A stretch of DNA of 60,733 nt, taken from Caballeronia udeis. GTDB lineage: Bacteria > Pseudomonadota > Gammaproteobacteria > Burkholderiales > Burkholderiaceae. Below, in pieces: positions 18,089 through 28,231 of the stretch; position 1 is the first letter of the stretch; every line of letters starts with the position of its first letter. The translations under genes were made by a program, and so were the position numbers. Location of the stretch: assembly GCF_001544555.2 (NCBI RefSeq), contig NZ_FCOK02000060.1, positions 1 through 60,733 of the forward strand, given 5' to 3'. The notes below the pieces were generated by a model, which was not told where the DNA came from, did no database searches, and worked only from the letters and a program-made list of their open reading frames with translations.

Positions 18089-19336
18089 CTACTGGCTGAA
18101 CAAGCGCCGCGTGGCGGGGGAGCCCGCCGGAATACCGGCCTGTTCGAGCTTCGCGTACAGCGTCATCAACTGCTTTTCAATGGCCAGCAGCGATGATTCC
18201 GGCAACGGCCGGCGCTGGTCGTCCACCACGCGCGCCCCAATGCGCTCGGAGAGCGACTTGGCGTAGTCGCACATCAGGCGGAACGGCAGGATGTCTTCAT
18301 CGGCCACGGGCACGTCCAGCACGAGCGTGATCATCTGGCCGCCCTTGTACGTCAGGTCGTCGCGCAGGAAGTTTGTGTCGCCGAAAAGCAGCATGAACAC
18401 CGGGTTCTGGCGCGCATCGAGCTTGACGAAACGCGTGCCGTCGCGCGACAGCAGCAAGCCATCCTGCGAGGCCACCGCCTGCACGTAGTTGGCCGACCAC
18501 GGCGCGCCGTCGGAGAGAATGTTGATCGACAACTGCGCGTCGCACTGAGCCGCGAACGCGTCGAGTTCACGTGCCATGCCGACCGTTTCCAGCATGTCGG
18601 GAAACTCGGGCGAACCGTCAATACTGTCGGCGAAACGCTGCACGCCCGTGACGAACTCCGAGAATTCCAGTTCGTTCAGCGGGCCGCCGCGATTGGCCAG
18701 TTGCGCCGCTGCGCGCAGCTCTTCATAACGCGCGCCGTTCTTGAGCAGTTCCCAGGTCGTGCCGCCCTCCGGCTTGCCTTCTATGTGCACGGGTTTCGCG
18801 CCCGCGCGGCGCAGCTTCTGCGCGCTCGGGATCAGCTTTTCGCCCGCTATGGGGGCGAGCAAACGGATCGGCACCACGCAATCGATCCGCCGGTCCACGA
18901 TAGCCGGCGGCGCCGATGAAATCGTGGTCGCGGCGGGCAAAACGGGGTGGTCATCGTCGGCGAGGACGGGCGCCACGGGTGACGAATCCGGCTCCGGAAA
19001 ATCGCCATTGACTGAGGTGGATTCGGCCTGGAGATCGACTGCGGTATCGGCTGGCGCTACCGTAGACAGCGGCGCACCGCCGAAACTCGGCTCCACCCGC
19101 GTGTCCGCCGTGTCGCCCTCGCCGCCCATGGCGGGTTCACGCCGCACCGGGCGTGTAGGTTCAATGAACGGCTGCTCCTCGTCGGTGTCGTTGCGCACAA
19201 GCGACTCCGCTGCTTCGTCAGGCATCGGGCGCGGCATCTTGCGACGCACCTTGGCGCCCTGCCACGCGTTATAAACCACCACGCCGCCCACCACCACGGC
19301 ACCGGCTCCAATCAACCCGAGTGTCAACTCGTCCAT
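18089..19336 (-). CDS. zipA: Cell division protein ZipA-like
   Basis: ZipA anchors FtsZ to the inner membrane at the division site. The 415-residue protein has one N-terminal membrane helix (residues 3-21, ELTLGLIGAGAVVVGGVVV), a long acidic Pro/Ala-rich linker, and a C-terminal FtsZ-binding domain (about residues 270-400, including SRDGTRFVKLDARQNPVFML). The ATG at 19336 has GGAGAG upstream. The open frame extends to 19417 but without a ribosome site. Position between smc and ligA is conserved in betaproteobacteria, which supports the call despite the weak sequence conservation of this family. Confidence 0.87.
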   Translation of the reverse strand: MDELTLGLIGAGAVVVGGVVVYNAWQGAKVRRKMPRPMPDEAAESLVRNDTDEEQPFIEPTRPVRREPAMGGEGDTADTRVEPSFGGAPLSTVAPADTAVDLQAESTSVNGDFPEPDSSPVAPVLADDDHPVLPAATTISSAPPAIVDRRIDCVVPIRLLAPIAGEKLIPSAQKLRRAGAKPVHIEGKPEGGTTWELLKNGARYEELRAAAQLANRGGPLNELEFSEFVTGVQRFADSIDGSPEFPDMLETVGMARELDAFAAQCDAQLSINILSDGAPWSANYVQAVASQDGLLLSRDGTRFVKLDARQNPVFMLLFGDTNFLRDDLTYKGGQMITLVLDVPVADEDILPFRLMCDYAKSLSERIGARVVDDQRRPLPESSLLAIEKQLMTLYAKLEQAGIPAGSPATRRLFSQ

Positions 19337-19572
19337 GCACTCTCCGTCATTCTTTTCAGGTTGCGCTCTCGGCGCGCCTGACGGCGCTATTGAGGCATCC
19401 GGCGCTCGATTGAGCACTTGTTGAGCTTACGCTGCGCGATCTGCGCCCCACGCGGTGCGAATGTTGCATCCGGACTGCGTGGGCCACTCCGCGCCTGCGC
19501 GCCAGAACCGGCCTCCCAGGCCCGTTCTCCATATTATCTTGCTGTCCGTTCTAAAAACGCCCGGCCAAACGT

Positions 19573-22500
19573 TCAAGCATTCTGTGCGAAACCCGCCGCG
19601 GATTCCATATCCACGGCAACAATCCGCGAAACGCCCTGTTCCTGCATCGTCACGCCAATCAGTTGTTGCGCCATTTCCATTGCGATCTTGTTGTGCGAGA
19701 TGAAGAGGAACTGTGTCTTCTCCGACATCGCCCGCACCAGGTTCGCAAAGCGTTCCGTGTTGGCGTCGTCGAGTGGCGCGTCCACTTCGTCCAGCAGGCA
19801 GAACGGCGCCGGATTCAACTGGAACATCGCAAACACGAGCGCGGTGGCAGTCAGGGCCTTTTCGCCGCCCGACAGCAAGTGAATGGTCGAATTCTTCTTG
19901 CCCGGCGGTTGCGCGAGCACCTGCACGCCAGCATCGAGAATTTCGTCGCCGGTCATCACGAGTTTCGCCTGGCCACCGCCGAAAAGACGTGGGAAAAGCT
20001 CGCCGAAATGACGGTTCACTTCGTCGAACGTGCCTTGCAGCAACGCCCGCGTTTCCTGGTCGATCTTGTGGATCGCGTCTTCCAGCGTGCCGATGGCGTC
20101 ATTCAAGTCCGCCGATTGCGCGTCCAGGAACTCCTTGCGCTCGCTGGCTGCGGCGAGTTCGTCGAGCGCGGCCATGTTCACGGCGCCAAGCGCCGCGATC
20201 GCATTGTTCAGCCGCGTGACTTCGCCCTGCAGATACGAAGGTTTCAGGTCCGGCGTGAGCTTGGCCTGCAACTCGGCTTCATCGACGCCGGCAGCCGCGA
20301 GTTGCTCGATAAACTGCTCGCCGCTGATGCGCGCCGCCTGTTCCTTCAACTGCAATTCGCTGATCTTGTCGCGCAACGGCTGCAGCGAGCGTTCCGCGAT
20401 GAGCCGCAATTCGTCGGCCTGTCGCAGGCGCGCGGTGAGATCGTCGAGTTCGAGGCGGGCCGAGTGCAACGCCTCTTCCTTGACCGCGCGTAATTCGAGC
20501 GCGTCCTGCAAGCCGGTATGCGCGGTCTGTTCGTTGATCGTTTCGAGTTCGGCGCGGGCATCTTCCAGGGCACCGGCCACGCGTTCGCTCTGATCCTTCG
20601 CCGTTTCGATGTTGCGTCGGTATTCGTCGATCTTCGCCGCGAGCCCACGCGCCGCGAAGCTGGCGTCGGTGGCCGCGCGCTCGAGGTCGCGCGCTTCCTG
20701 GCGGGCGTTGGTCAACGATTCGTCGAGTGCTTCGAACGCCAGTTGATGATCTTCGAAACGCGCCTGCAACTCGGCGAGCTCGCCATCGTGGCGCTCGAAA
20801 TTCGCCTCCGATTCAGCGCGCAACGCGCGCTGTTCATCGATTTGCGCGGTGATTTCAGCCAGTTCCTCACGGATCTGCGTACTGCGCTGCATGTAGCGCT
20901 CGTGCGCCTGCGCGAGCTTCAACACATCCATTTGCAATGCATGGACGCGTTGGGTCGCGCGTTCGGCGGACGAACGGGCATCTCCAAGACTTGCCGATGC
21001 CTGCGTATGCGCCGCTTCCGCTCGCACGGCCGCGGCCTTGGCTTCATCGGCGAGCAGGGCTTGTGCGCGCACTTGCTTCGTCAGGTTTTCGATTTCCTGC
21101 TGGCGGGCAAGCATGCCGGCCTGTTCGGAGTCGGCAGCGTAAAGCTGCACGCCAACCCGCGTCACCACATGGCCCGCCTTCACCACGTACGCAGCGCCAT
21201 CCGGCAATTGCGAACGCGAGGCAAGCGCCTGGGCGATGTCATCGGCGACAAAAACGTTACCCAGCCAGTCGGTCAGTACGGCGCGCAGACCCGCGTCATC
21301 GATACGAATCAACGCAAGCAGCGGCCGCAAACCAGCGGGAGTTTCCTGCGGCCGACCGGCGTTAGGCGGTGCATAGAACGCCAGTTTGGCCGGCGGAGCG
21401 TCGGTCGCGAACGCCTTCACCCAGTCTAGATTCGAAACTTCCAGCGCCGCGATCCGCTCACGCAGAACCGACTCCAGCGCCGTTTCCCAGCCCGCTTCAA
21501 TGTGAAGCTTTTTCCACAGGCGCGGCAACGAACCGAGTTCGTGTTTATCGAGCCACGGCTGGATCTTGCCTTCGGTCTGGACGTTTTCCTGCAACTGCTT
21601 CAACGCCGCAAGCCGCGCTTCAAGCTGGTGAATCTGCGCGCTTTCGGCCTGCACTTTTTCTTGGGCCGCGCGACGCTCGCCATCCAGACGCGGCAGTGTG
21701 TCCTGCGCATCGGAGAGACGGGCTTGGGCTTCAGCCAGGATTTCCTCGTGCTCGGCGAGTTGCATGCGCAACTCTTCGAGCTGCGCTTCGTCGGGCGCAT
21801 CCAGCCCACCCGCTTCGCTTTTCAGGCGTTCGTGACGCTGTTGCAATTGCTGCAGTTGCTGATCGGCATTGCGTTGATGCGCAGCCTCGAGTTTCAACGC
21901 TTGTTCAGTCTGCGCGATACCGCCACGCTCGGCGTTCAACTCGGTCTGGGCGTCGCGGAAACGCGCTTCGAGCGCAGGCAGTTCGTCGTGTTTCGCGGCA
22001 GCCGTTTCTTGCGCAATAGCAGCCTTTTCCTCACCGATAGCCAATGCCTCTTCGGCATCCGTGATCTCGCCGCGGGCTTTCTCGGCCTGCATCTGCCACT
22101 GTTCGCGCTGAGCGCTCAACGCAGCGATCTGCGCCTGCACCCGATTGCGCGATTCCACGATAAAGCGGATCTCCGCCTCGAGCTTGGCCACCTCCGAGTT
22201 CGCTTCGTACAGCGCGCCCTGGGCGCCCTGCATGGCGTCGCTCGCGCTGTAGTGCGCCACCCGCAGCGTTTCCAGTTGCGCTTCGACTTCGCGCAGCTTG
22301 GCGGTTTGCGCCTCAAGTTCAATCTGCGCGTCGCTGATGGCGCGCTGTTGGCGCTCCGACTCGTTGCCCGCCTCGTTTTTGCGCAACAACCACAGGAGCC
22401 GTTGTTTTTCCTCGCCTTCGGCCTGCAGCGTCTTGTATTTGGTCGCGACAATAGCCTGGGCCTCGAGCTTCTCCAGATTTGCGCTCAACTCGCGCACGAT

Positions 22501-23088
22501 GTCTTCCACGCGGGTCAGGTTTTCGCGCGTGTCGTGCAGGCGGTTTTCGGTCTCGCGGCGGCGTTCCTTGTACTTGGACACACCGGCGGCTTCTTCCAGG
22601 AACACGCGCAGTTCTTCGGGCTTCGCCTCGATGATCCGCGCGATCATGCCCTGCCCGATGATCGCGTAAGCACGTGGCCCGAGGCCTGTACCCAGGAAGA
22701 TGTCCTGGATATCGCGGCGGCGGGCCGGCAGATTGTTGATGTAGTAGCTCGAGGTGCCGTCGCGCGTGAGAACGCGCTTGACGGCGATCTCGGCGTAGGT
22801 GCCCCACTGGCCGGCAGCGCGGCCGTCGGCGTTATCGAAGATGAGTTCGACGCTGGCGCGGCTGCCGGGCTTGCGCGCCGTGGAGCCGTTGAAGATCACG
22901 TCCTGCATCGACTCGCCGCGCAGCTCGGAAGCGCGCGATTCGCCGAGCACCCAGCGCACGGCGTCGATGATGTTGGATTTGCCGCAGCCATTCGGACCCA
23001 CCACGCCGACAAGCTGGCCTGGGACCTGGAAATGGGTGGGATCGACGAAGGACTTGAAGCCAGCGAGTTTTATCGAGGTCAGACGCAC
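19573..23088 (-). CDS. smc: Chromosome segregation protein SMC
   Basis: SMC forms the condensin ring that compacts and resolves chromosomes. The 1171-residue protein has Walker A GPNGCGKS at residues 31-38, two long coiled-coil arms rich in Glu, Gln, Ala and Leu, a hinge in the middle (about residues 500-640), the ABC signature LSGGEKALTATAL and Walker B PFCLLDEVDAPLDD. The start is a GTG at 23088, without a strong Shine-Dalgarno. zipA begins 236 bases downstream. Confidence 0.96.
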   Translation of the reverse strand: MRLTSIKLAGFKSFVDPTHFQVPGQLVGVVGPNGCGKSNIIDAVRWVLGESRASELRGESMQDVIFNGSTARKPGSRASVELIFDNADGRAAGQWGTYAEIAVKRVLTRDGTSSYYINNLPARRRDIQDIFLGTGLGPRAYAIIGQGMIARIIEAKPEELRVFLEEAAGVSKYKERRRETENRLHDTRENLTRVEDIVRELSANLEKLEAQAIVATKYKTLQAEGEEKQRLLWLLRKNEAGNESERQQRAISDAQIELEAQTAKLREVEAQLETLRVAHYSASDAMQGAQGALYEANSEVAKLEAEIRFIVESRNRVQAQIAALSAQREQWQMQAEKARGEITDAEEALAIGEEKAAIAQETAAAKHDELPALEARFRDAQTELNAERGGIAQTEQALKLEAAHQRNADQQLQQLQQRHERLKSEAGGLDAPDEAQLEELRMQLAEHEEILAEAQARLSDAQDTLPRLDGERRAAQEKVQAESAQIHQLEARLAALKQLQENVQTEGKIQPWLDKHELGSLPRLWKKLHIEAGWETALESVLRERIAALEVSNLDWVKAFATDAPPAKLAFYAPPNAGRPQETPAGLRPLLALIRIDDAGLRAVLTDWLGNVFVADDIAQALASRSQLPDGAAYVVKAGHVVTRVGVQLYAADSEQAGMLARQQEIENLTKQVRAQALLADEAKAAAVRAEAAHTQASASLGDARSSAERATQRVHALQMDVLKLAQAHERYMQRSTQIREELAEITAQIDEQRALRAESEANFERHDGELAELQARFEDHQLAFEALDESLTNARQEARDLERAATDASFAARGLAAKIDEYRRNIETAKDQSERVAGALEDARAELETINEQTAHTGLQDALELRAVKEEALHSARLELDDLTARLRQADELRLIAERSLQPLRDKISELQLKEQAARISGEQFIEQLAAAGVDEAELQAKLTPDLKPSYLQGEVTRLNNAIAALGAVNMAALDELAAASERKEFLDAQSADLNDAIGTLEDAIHKIDQETRALLQGTFDEVNRHFGELFPRLFGGGQAKLVMTGDEILDAGVQVLAQPPGKKNSTIHLLSGGEKALTATALVFAMFQLNPAPFCLLDEVDAPLDDANTERFANLVRAMSEKTQFLFISHNKIAMEMAQQLIGVTMQEQGVSRIVAVDMESAAGFAQNA

Positions 23089-23594
23089 GGCGATATCGCT
23101 GATTGAAAAGAATTCGGGAGAACGGGCCGGCGGGCCTCCGAGCCATGATGCTTGTGCGGCAGGAGATAACGACTAACGCCGGTCGAAAACGCTCGGGCGG
23201 TGGGTCGAACCCCGTCGGTTCGAAGCGACGGCGCGCAACCCGTGATGCTCTTGCTTGACGGCTTATATATAACCCATAACCCACCTATAACCCACCGCAA
23301 GCACACAACCCGGCGAACGATGACAATCATACCATCGCCCGTCTTGAATTCTTTTGGTTTGCTGACACAGGGATTTCCACTCGCAACGGAGGGCCGGCCG
23401 GGAGTCTTCCAGGGTTAATGCCGGGGTCGACGCCGGTCGACTCCGGCTTACCGGCGGCGGCAGTTGTCCAATGCCGGCGCACTGCAGGAACCGGCCTTCA
23501 GGAAACCCCCTCAAAGAGCCGGCAAACCCAACCAGGGGGCGACGGGGGGCTATAATCCGAGCCTTGCCGTTTCATCGTCCGCCCCGACTTCGCC
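23089..23594. other. Divergent region between smc and dapC
   Basis: This 506-base gap holds both promoters. A small array of TATAACCCA-like units lies at about 23268-23297, upstream of smc. A -10-like TATAAT at 23551-23556 sits 39 bases before the dapC start, but no good -35 is seen; its spacer is very G-rich. The rest shows no gene. Confidence 0.4.
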
Positions 23595-24806
23595 GTGAAT
23601 CCACTTCTCCAGAAACTTCAGCCGTATCCATTCGAAAAGCTGCGCGCGCTATTCAAGGGCGTCACGCCGCGCGCGGATCTGGCGCCGATCAGCTTTGGTA
23701 TTGGCGAGCCGAAACATGCAACGCCGGCGCTGATCCGCGACGCTGTAATCAATGCGATGTCCGGCCTCGCGTCCTATCCCGCCACTGCAGGCAGCGAGCC
23801 GTTGCGCCAGGCCATCGCTGACTGGACCAGGCAGCGCTACGACCTGCCCGCCGTCAACGCGGCGACCGAAGTCCTGCCCGTCTCCGGTTCGCGCGAAGCC
23901 TTGTTCTCGCTGGCGCAAACCGTGATCGACAGCCGCAGCACCAGTGAACCGCCGGTTGTCGTCTGCCCCAACCCGTTCTATCAGATCTACGAAGGCGCAG
24001 CCTTGCTGGCCGGCGCCGAGCCGTACTTCGTGAACAGCAATCCGGCGCGCAATTTCGCCTGCGACTATGCCTCCGTACCCGACGCCGTCTGGGCACGCAC
24101 GCAACTGCTCTACGTCTGCTCGCCCGGCAACCCGACCGGGGCCGTGCTGACCCTGAAAGACTGGCGCGAGCTATTCGCGCTATCGGATCGGCACGGTTTC
24201 GTGATCGCCTCCGACGAATGCTATTCCGAGATCTATTTCAACGAAGCCACGCCGCCTCTCGGCGGCCTGGAAGCCGCGCACAAGCTGGGCCGCGGTTTTG
24301 AACGTCTGGTGATGCTCTCCAGCCTCTCGAAGCGCTCGAACGTGCCCGGCATGCGCTCGGGTTTCGTCGCCGGCGATGCATCGATACTCAAGCAATTCCT
24401 GCTCTACCGCACCTATCACGGGGCAGCGCTCTCGCCCATGTTCCAGGCGGCGAGTGTCGTGGCGTGGAAAGACGAAGCGCACGTGCGCGACAACCGCGCG
24501 CTGTACCTGAAGAAATTCACGACGGTGACGCCCATGCTCGCCGACGTGCTCGATGTCCGCCTGCCCGACGCCGCGTTCTACCTGTGGGCGAACGTGGAGC
24601 GCACCGGCCTCGCCGACACCGAGTTCGCCGCCCGCCTTTACGCCGACTATAATGTGACGGTTTTGCCGGGCTCGTATCTGGCACGAGACGCCCACGGCAC
24701 GAATCCCGGCAGCGGTTTCATTCGTATCGCGCTGGTCGCGGATGTCGACGAATGCGTGGAAGGTGCCCGGCGCATCGTCGAATTCTGCCGCGCGCTGGCG
24801 CAGTAA
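23595..24806 (+). CDS. dapC: Succinyldiaminopimelate aminotransferase DapC
   Basis: This is a class I/II PLP-dependent aminotransferase that converts N-succinyl-2-amino-6-ketopimelate to N-succinyl-diaminopimelate in lysine and peptidoglycan synthesis. The 403-residue protein has the PLP Lys at 246 in SSLSKRSNVPGMRSGF, the cofactor-binding CSPGNPTGAVL and ASDECYSEIYF. The start is GTG at 23595. Adjacency to dapD and dapE separates it from other aminotransferases of the family and supports the DapC role. Confidence 0.92.
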   Translation: MNPLLQKLQPYPFEKLRALFKGVTPRADLAPISFGIGEPKHATPALIRDAVINAMSGLASYPATAGSEPLRQAIADWTRQRYDLPAVNAATEVLPVSGSREALFSLAQTVIDSRSTSEPPVVVCPNPFYQIYEGAALLAGAEPYFVNSNPARNFACDYASVPDAVWARTQLLYVCSPGNPTGAVLTLKDWRELFALSDRHGFVIASDECYSEIYFNEATPPLGGLEAAHKLGRGFERLVMLSSLSKRSNVPGMRSGFVAGDASILKQFLLYRTYHGAALSPMFQAASVVAWKDEAHVRDNRALYLKKFTTVTPMLADVLDVRLPDAAFYLWANVERTGLADTEFAARLYADYNVTVLPGSYLARDAHGTNPGSGFIRIALVADVDECVEGARRIVEFCRALAQ

Positions 24807-24844
24807 ATCCCTCGTTAATCACAGCACTCACTTAAGTCACGACC

Positions 24845-25672
24845 ATGTCGCAACAACTTCAGCAGATCATTGACACCGCCTGGGACAACCGCGCCGAGCT
24901 GTCGCCGAAAGCGGCCGCAGCCGAGGTGCGCGACGCCGTCGCTCACGCCATCGAGCAACTCGACAAAGGCCTGTTGCGCGTCGCCGAGAAACGGGACGGC
25001 GAATGGGTGGTCAATCAATGGCTGAAGAAAGCGGTATTGCTGTCGTTCCGGCTGGAAGACAACGCACCCATGCCGGCTGGCGGCTACAGCCAGTTCTACG
25101 ACAAAGTGCCGTCGAAGTTCGCGAACTACACGGCTGAAGATTTCGCTGCGGGCGGCTTTCGCGTCGTGCCGCCGGCCATCGCGCGCCGCGGTTCGTTCAT
25201 CGCGAAGAACGTGGTGTTGATGCCCTCGTACACGAACATTGGCGCCTATGTGGATGAAGGCACGATGGTGGATACATGGGCTACCGTCGGCTCGTGCGCG
25301 CAGATCGGCAAGAACGTGCATTTGTCGGGCGGCGTGGGCATTGGCGGCGTGCTGGAGCCGCTGCAGGCGAACCCGGTGATCATTGAAGACAACTGCTTTA
25401 TCGGCGCGCGTTCGGAAGTGGTGGAAGGCGTGATCGTGGAGGAGAACTCGGTCATCTCCATGGGCGTGTATCTCGGCCAGAGCACCAAGATTTATGACCG
25501 CGAAACCGGTTCGGTGACCTACGGCCGCATTCCGGCGGGCTCGGTGGTGGTCGCGGGCAACCTGCCTTCGAAGGACGGATCGCACAGCCTGTACTGCGCG
25601 GTGATCGTGAAGAAGGTGGACGCGAAGACGCGCGCCAAGGTTGGCCTGAACGAGTTGCTGCGAGGCGATTGA
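24845..25672 (+). CDS. dapD: Tetrahydrodipicolinate N-succinyltransferase
   Basis: DapD transfers succinyl from succinyl-CoA to tetrahydrodipicolinate, the first step of the succinylase branch of lysine synthesis. The 275-residue protein has the left-handed beta-helix (hexapeptide repeats) around residues 110-220, for example IGKNVHLSGGVGIGGVLEPL and VIVEENSVISMGVYLGQSTK. Length is typical. It follows dapC after 38 bases and probably shares its transcript. Confidence 0.97.
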   Translation: MSQQLQQIIDTAWDNRAELSPKAAAAEVRDAVAHAIEQLDKGLLRVAEKRDGEWVVNQWLKKAVLLSFRLEDNAPMPAGGYSQFYDKVPSKFANYTAEDFAAGGFRVVPPAIARRGSFIAKNVVLMPSYTNIGAYVDEGTMVDTWATVGSCAQIGKNVHLSGGVGIGGVLEPLQANPVIIEDNCFIGARSEVVEGVIVEENSVISMGVYLGQSTKIYDRETGSVTYGRIPAGSVVVAGNLPSKDGSHSLYCAVIVKKVDAKTRAKVGLNELLRGD

Positions 25673-25675
25673 TCC

Positions 25676-26038
25676 ATGGCCGCGAAAAAGATCGTCGTGT
25701 ATGGGATTCCGAATTGCGACACCGTGAAAAAAGCACGCGTGTGGCTGGAAGAACATGACGTGCCGTTCGAATTCCACGACTTCAAGAAAGCCGGGGTATC
25801 GACGGCCTTGTTGCAGGACTGGTTGAAGGACGTCACGCTCGACGAACTGATCAACCGGCGCGGTACGACCTGGCGCGGCCTGTCGGACACCTACAAGGAC
25901 GAAGCCGGCTCCACGGCCGGCGCGATCGCGTTGATGATCCACAAGCCGTCGATCATCAAGCGGCCCGTGCTCGTGGTCAACGGCCGCGTGAAATCGCTCG
26001 GTTTCGACGCCGACAAGTACGAATCGCTGTTCGTTTAA
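25676..26038 (+). CDS. ArsC/Spx-family (YffB-like) thioredoxin-fold protein
   Basis: This 120-residue protein of the ArsC/Spx superfamily has the single active-site Cys in YGIPNCDTVKKARVWL near residue 14 and the family tail IIKRPVLVVNGRVKSLGF. It starts three bases after the dapD stop. Its position between dapD and dapE is shared by many proteobacteria (E. coli yffB sits beside dapE). The arsenate-reductase name is often applied by homology but the true substrate is unknown. A link to the lysine pathway or redox control is inference. Confidence 0.9.
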   Translation: MAAKKIVVYGIPNCDTVKKARVWLEEHDVPFEFHDFKKAGVSTALLQDWLKDVTLDELINRRGTTWRGLSDTYKDEAGSTAGAIALMIHKPSIIKRPVLVVNGRVKSLGFDADKYESLFV

Positions 26039-26099
26039 GGGTTGAGCTTTAAGCACAGCATCGCCCGCCCCCTGATAACGGCGCGCGAGTCCTGATCCC

Positions 26100-26125
26100 T
26101 GCCGGCCGCCGCGCCGGCATTTTTT
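26100..26125 (+). terminator. Intrinsic terminator between the yffB-like gene and dapE
   Basis: A 7-bp stem TGCCGGC/GCCGGCA with a six-base loop is followed by TTTTTT. It lies about 60 bases after the yffB-like stop and 20 bases before dapE. It would separate or attenuate dapE expression from the dapC-dapD unit. Confidence 0.78.
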
Positions 26126-26145
26126 ATTGAAAGTGGCTCGAATCC

Positions 26146-27285
26146 ATGTCCGGCACTCTTCTTCTCTCTGAACAACTCATCGCGCGCGCGTCCGTCACGC
26201 CCGACGACCAGGACTGCCAGAACCTGCTGATCGAGCGGTTAGCGGCGATTGGCTTTGAGTGCGAAACGATCGCGTCCGGCGGCGTCACGAATCTCTGGGC
26301 CGTGAAACGCGGCACGGACGGCACAGACGGCAAGCTGCTCGTGTTCGCCGGCCACACCGACGTCGTGCCGACCGGTCCGCTGGAACAATGGACCTCTCCG
26401 CCATTCGTGCCGACACACCGCGACGGCAAGCTGTACGGTCGCGGCGCGGCTGACATGAAGACGTCGATCGCGGCATTCGTCGTGTCGAGCGAAGAGTTCG
26501 TCGCGGCGCACCCGGCACATCGCGGCTCGCTTGCGTTCCTGATCACCAGCGACGAAGAAGGCCCCGCCACCGACGGCACCGTCAAGGTGATCGAAGCTTT
26601 GAAAGCGCGCGGCGAGCGGCTGGACTACTGCATTGTCGGGGAGCCCACCTCCAGCGCCACACTCGGCGACATGGTCAAGAACGGCCGGCGCGGTTCCATG
26701 TCCGGCAAGTTGGTCGTGAAAGGCGTGCAGGGGCATATTGCTTATCCGCATCTCGCCAGGAACCCGATTCACCTGCTCGCGCCCGCGCTGGCTGAACTGG
26801 TCTCCACGCATTGGGACGACGGCAACGAATATTTCCCGCCGACCACGTGGCAAGTGTCCAACCTGCACAGCGGCACGGGCGCGACCAACGTGATCCCGGG
26901 TCATATCGAGTTGATGTTCAATTTCCGCTTCTCCACGGCGAGTACGGTGGAAGGACTGCAAAGCCGTGTTCACGCGATCCTCGATAAACACGCGCTGGAC
27001 TACGATCTCGCGTGGAGCGTCAGCGGCCTGCCGTTTCTCACCCCGCGCGGCACGTTGTCGAACGCGCTGGAACAAGCCATCCTCGATGAAACCGGCGTGC
27101 GCACCGAACTGTCTACTACCGGTGGCACCTCGGATGGCCGCTTTATTGCTCGCATCTGCGAACAGGTGGTCGAGTTCGGACCGCCCAACGGCAGCATCCA
27201 CAAGATCGACGAGCATATCGACATCGCGTTTATCGAACCGTTGAAAAACGTGTACAGGCGCGTGCTCGAGACCTTGCTTGCCTGA
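26146..27285 (+). CDS. dapE: Succinyl-diaminopimelate desuccinylase
   Basis: DapE is a di-zinc M20 hydrolase that releases succinate to give LL-diaminopimelate. The 379-residue protein has the metal-binding FAGHTDVVPTGPLEQW, GRGAADMKTSIAAFV, catalytic ITSDEEGPATDGT and the later VGEPTSS. Length is typical. It begins about 20 bases after a terminator hairpin, so it may be partly independent of the upstream dap genes. prmB follows after 28 bases. Confidence 0.96.
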   Translation: MSGTLLLSEQLIARASVTPDDQDCQNLLIERLAAIGFECETIASGGVTNLWAVKRGTDGTDGKLLVFAGHTDVVPTGPLEQWTSPPFVPTHRDGKLYGRGAADMKTSIAAFVVSSEEFVAAHPAHRGSLAFLITSDEEGPATDGTVKVIEALKARGERLDYCIVGEPTSSATLGDMVKNGRRGSMSGKLVVKGVQGHIAYPHLARNPIHLLAPALAELVSTHWDDGNEYFPPTTWQVSNLHSGTGATNVIPGHIELMFNFRFSTASTVEGLQSRVHAILDKHALDYDLAWSVSGLPFLTPRGTLSNALEQAILDETGVRTELSTTGGTSDGRFIARICEQVVEFGPPNGSIHKIDEHIDIAFIEPLKNVYRRVLETLLA

Positions 27286-27313
27286 TCCGACTCACTCTTA
27301 TAAGGAGCCTGCG

Positions 27314-28198
27314 ATGGCGCTTCCCTTCACCACCGTTCGCGATCTGCTGCGTTTCGCCGTCTCGCGTTTCACCGCGGCAGACTTGTCGTTTGGCCACGGT
27401 TCGTCGAATGCATTCGATGAAGCCGCGTACCTCGTGCTGCATACCCTGCACTTGCCGCTCGACACACTCGATCCGTTCCTCGACGCCCGTCTGCTGGACA
27501 CCGAAATTGACGCCATCATGAAAGTGATCGAGCGCCGCGCGACCGATCGCGTACCGGCGGCGTACATCACGCACGAAGCGTGGATGCACGGGCACCGTTT
27601 CTACGTGGATGAGCGCGTGATCGTGCCGCGTTCGTTTATCGGCGAGTTGTTGCAGGATGGCTTGCAGCCCTATGTACAGGACCCCGACGAAGTGTCGCGC
27701 GTGCTGGAACTCTGCACGGGCTCCGGCTGCCTCGCGATTCTGGCGGCGCAGGCGTTCCAGAACGCGGACATTGACGCGGTCGACATCTCCGCGCCCGCGC
27801 TGGAAGTCGCACATAAGAACGTAGACGATTACGACCTGGATTCGCGTGTCGCGTTGTACGAGGGCGATCTGTTCGCCCCACTGCCCGTTGGCCGCTACGA
27901 AGTCATCATCACGAATCCGCCCTACGTCAACGCGCTGGCCATGCAGACCCTGCCCGCTGAATACCGCCACGAGCCGGAACTTGCGCTCGCGGGCGGCGCG
28001 GACGGCATGGACATTGTGAAGCGGATCGTAGGCGAAGCGCGCAAGTGGCTGACCGAAGACGGTGTGCTCGTGGTCGAAATCGGCAACGAACGGGCCAATG
28101 TGGAAGCTACGCTCGGTGGCCTCGACCTGGTCTGGCTCTCGACCAGCGCCGGCGACGACAACGTATTTCTCATCCAGGCAGCCGACTTGCCGGGCTAA
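27314..28198 (+). CDS. prmB: 50S ribosomal protein L3 glutamine methyltransferase
   Basis: PrmB methylates a glutamine side chain of ribosomal protein L3 using S-adenosylmethionine. The 294-residue protein has motif I LELCTGSGCLAILAA and the glutamine-methyltransferase signature TNPPYVNA. The ATG at 27314 has AAGGAG upstream and excludes a short upstream extension. PrmC is the close relative, but PrmC normally sits next to prfA, and the N-terminal RDLLRFAVSRF and dapE context fit PrmB. Confidence 0.93.
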   Translation: MALPFTTVRDLLRFAVSRFTAADLSFGHGSSNAFDEAAYLVLHTLHLPLDTLDPFLDARLLDTEIDAIMKVIERRATDRVPAAYITHEAWMHGHRFYVDERVIVPRSFIGELLQDGLQPYVQDPDEVSRVLELCTGSGCLAILAAQAFQNADIDAVDISAPALEVAHKNVDDYDLDSRVALYEGDLFAPLPVGRYEVIITNPPYVNALAMQTLPAEYRHEPELALAGGADGMDIVKRIVGEARKWLTEDGVLVVEIGNERANVEATLGGLDLVWLSTSAGDDNVFLIQAADLPG

Positions 28199-28231
28199 CG
28201 GCGCAACTCCCGACTTCCAGGCACCGCGTAC

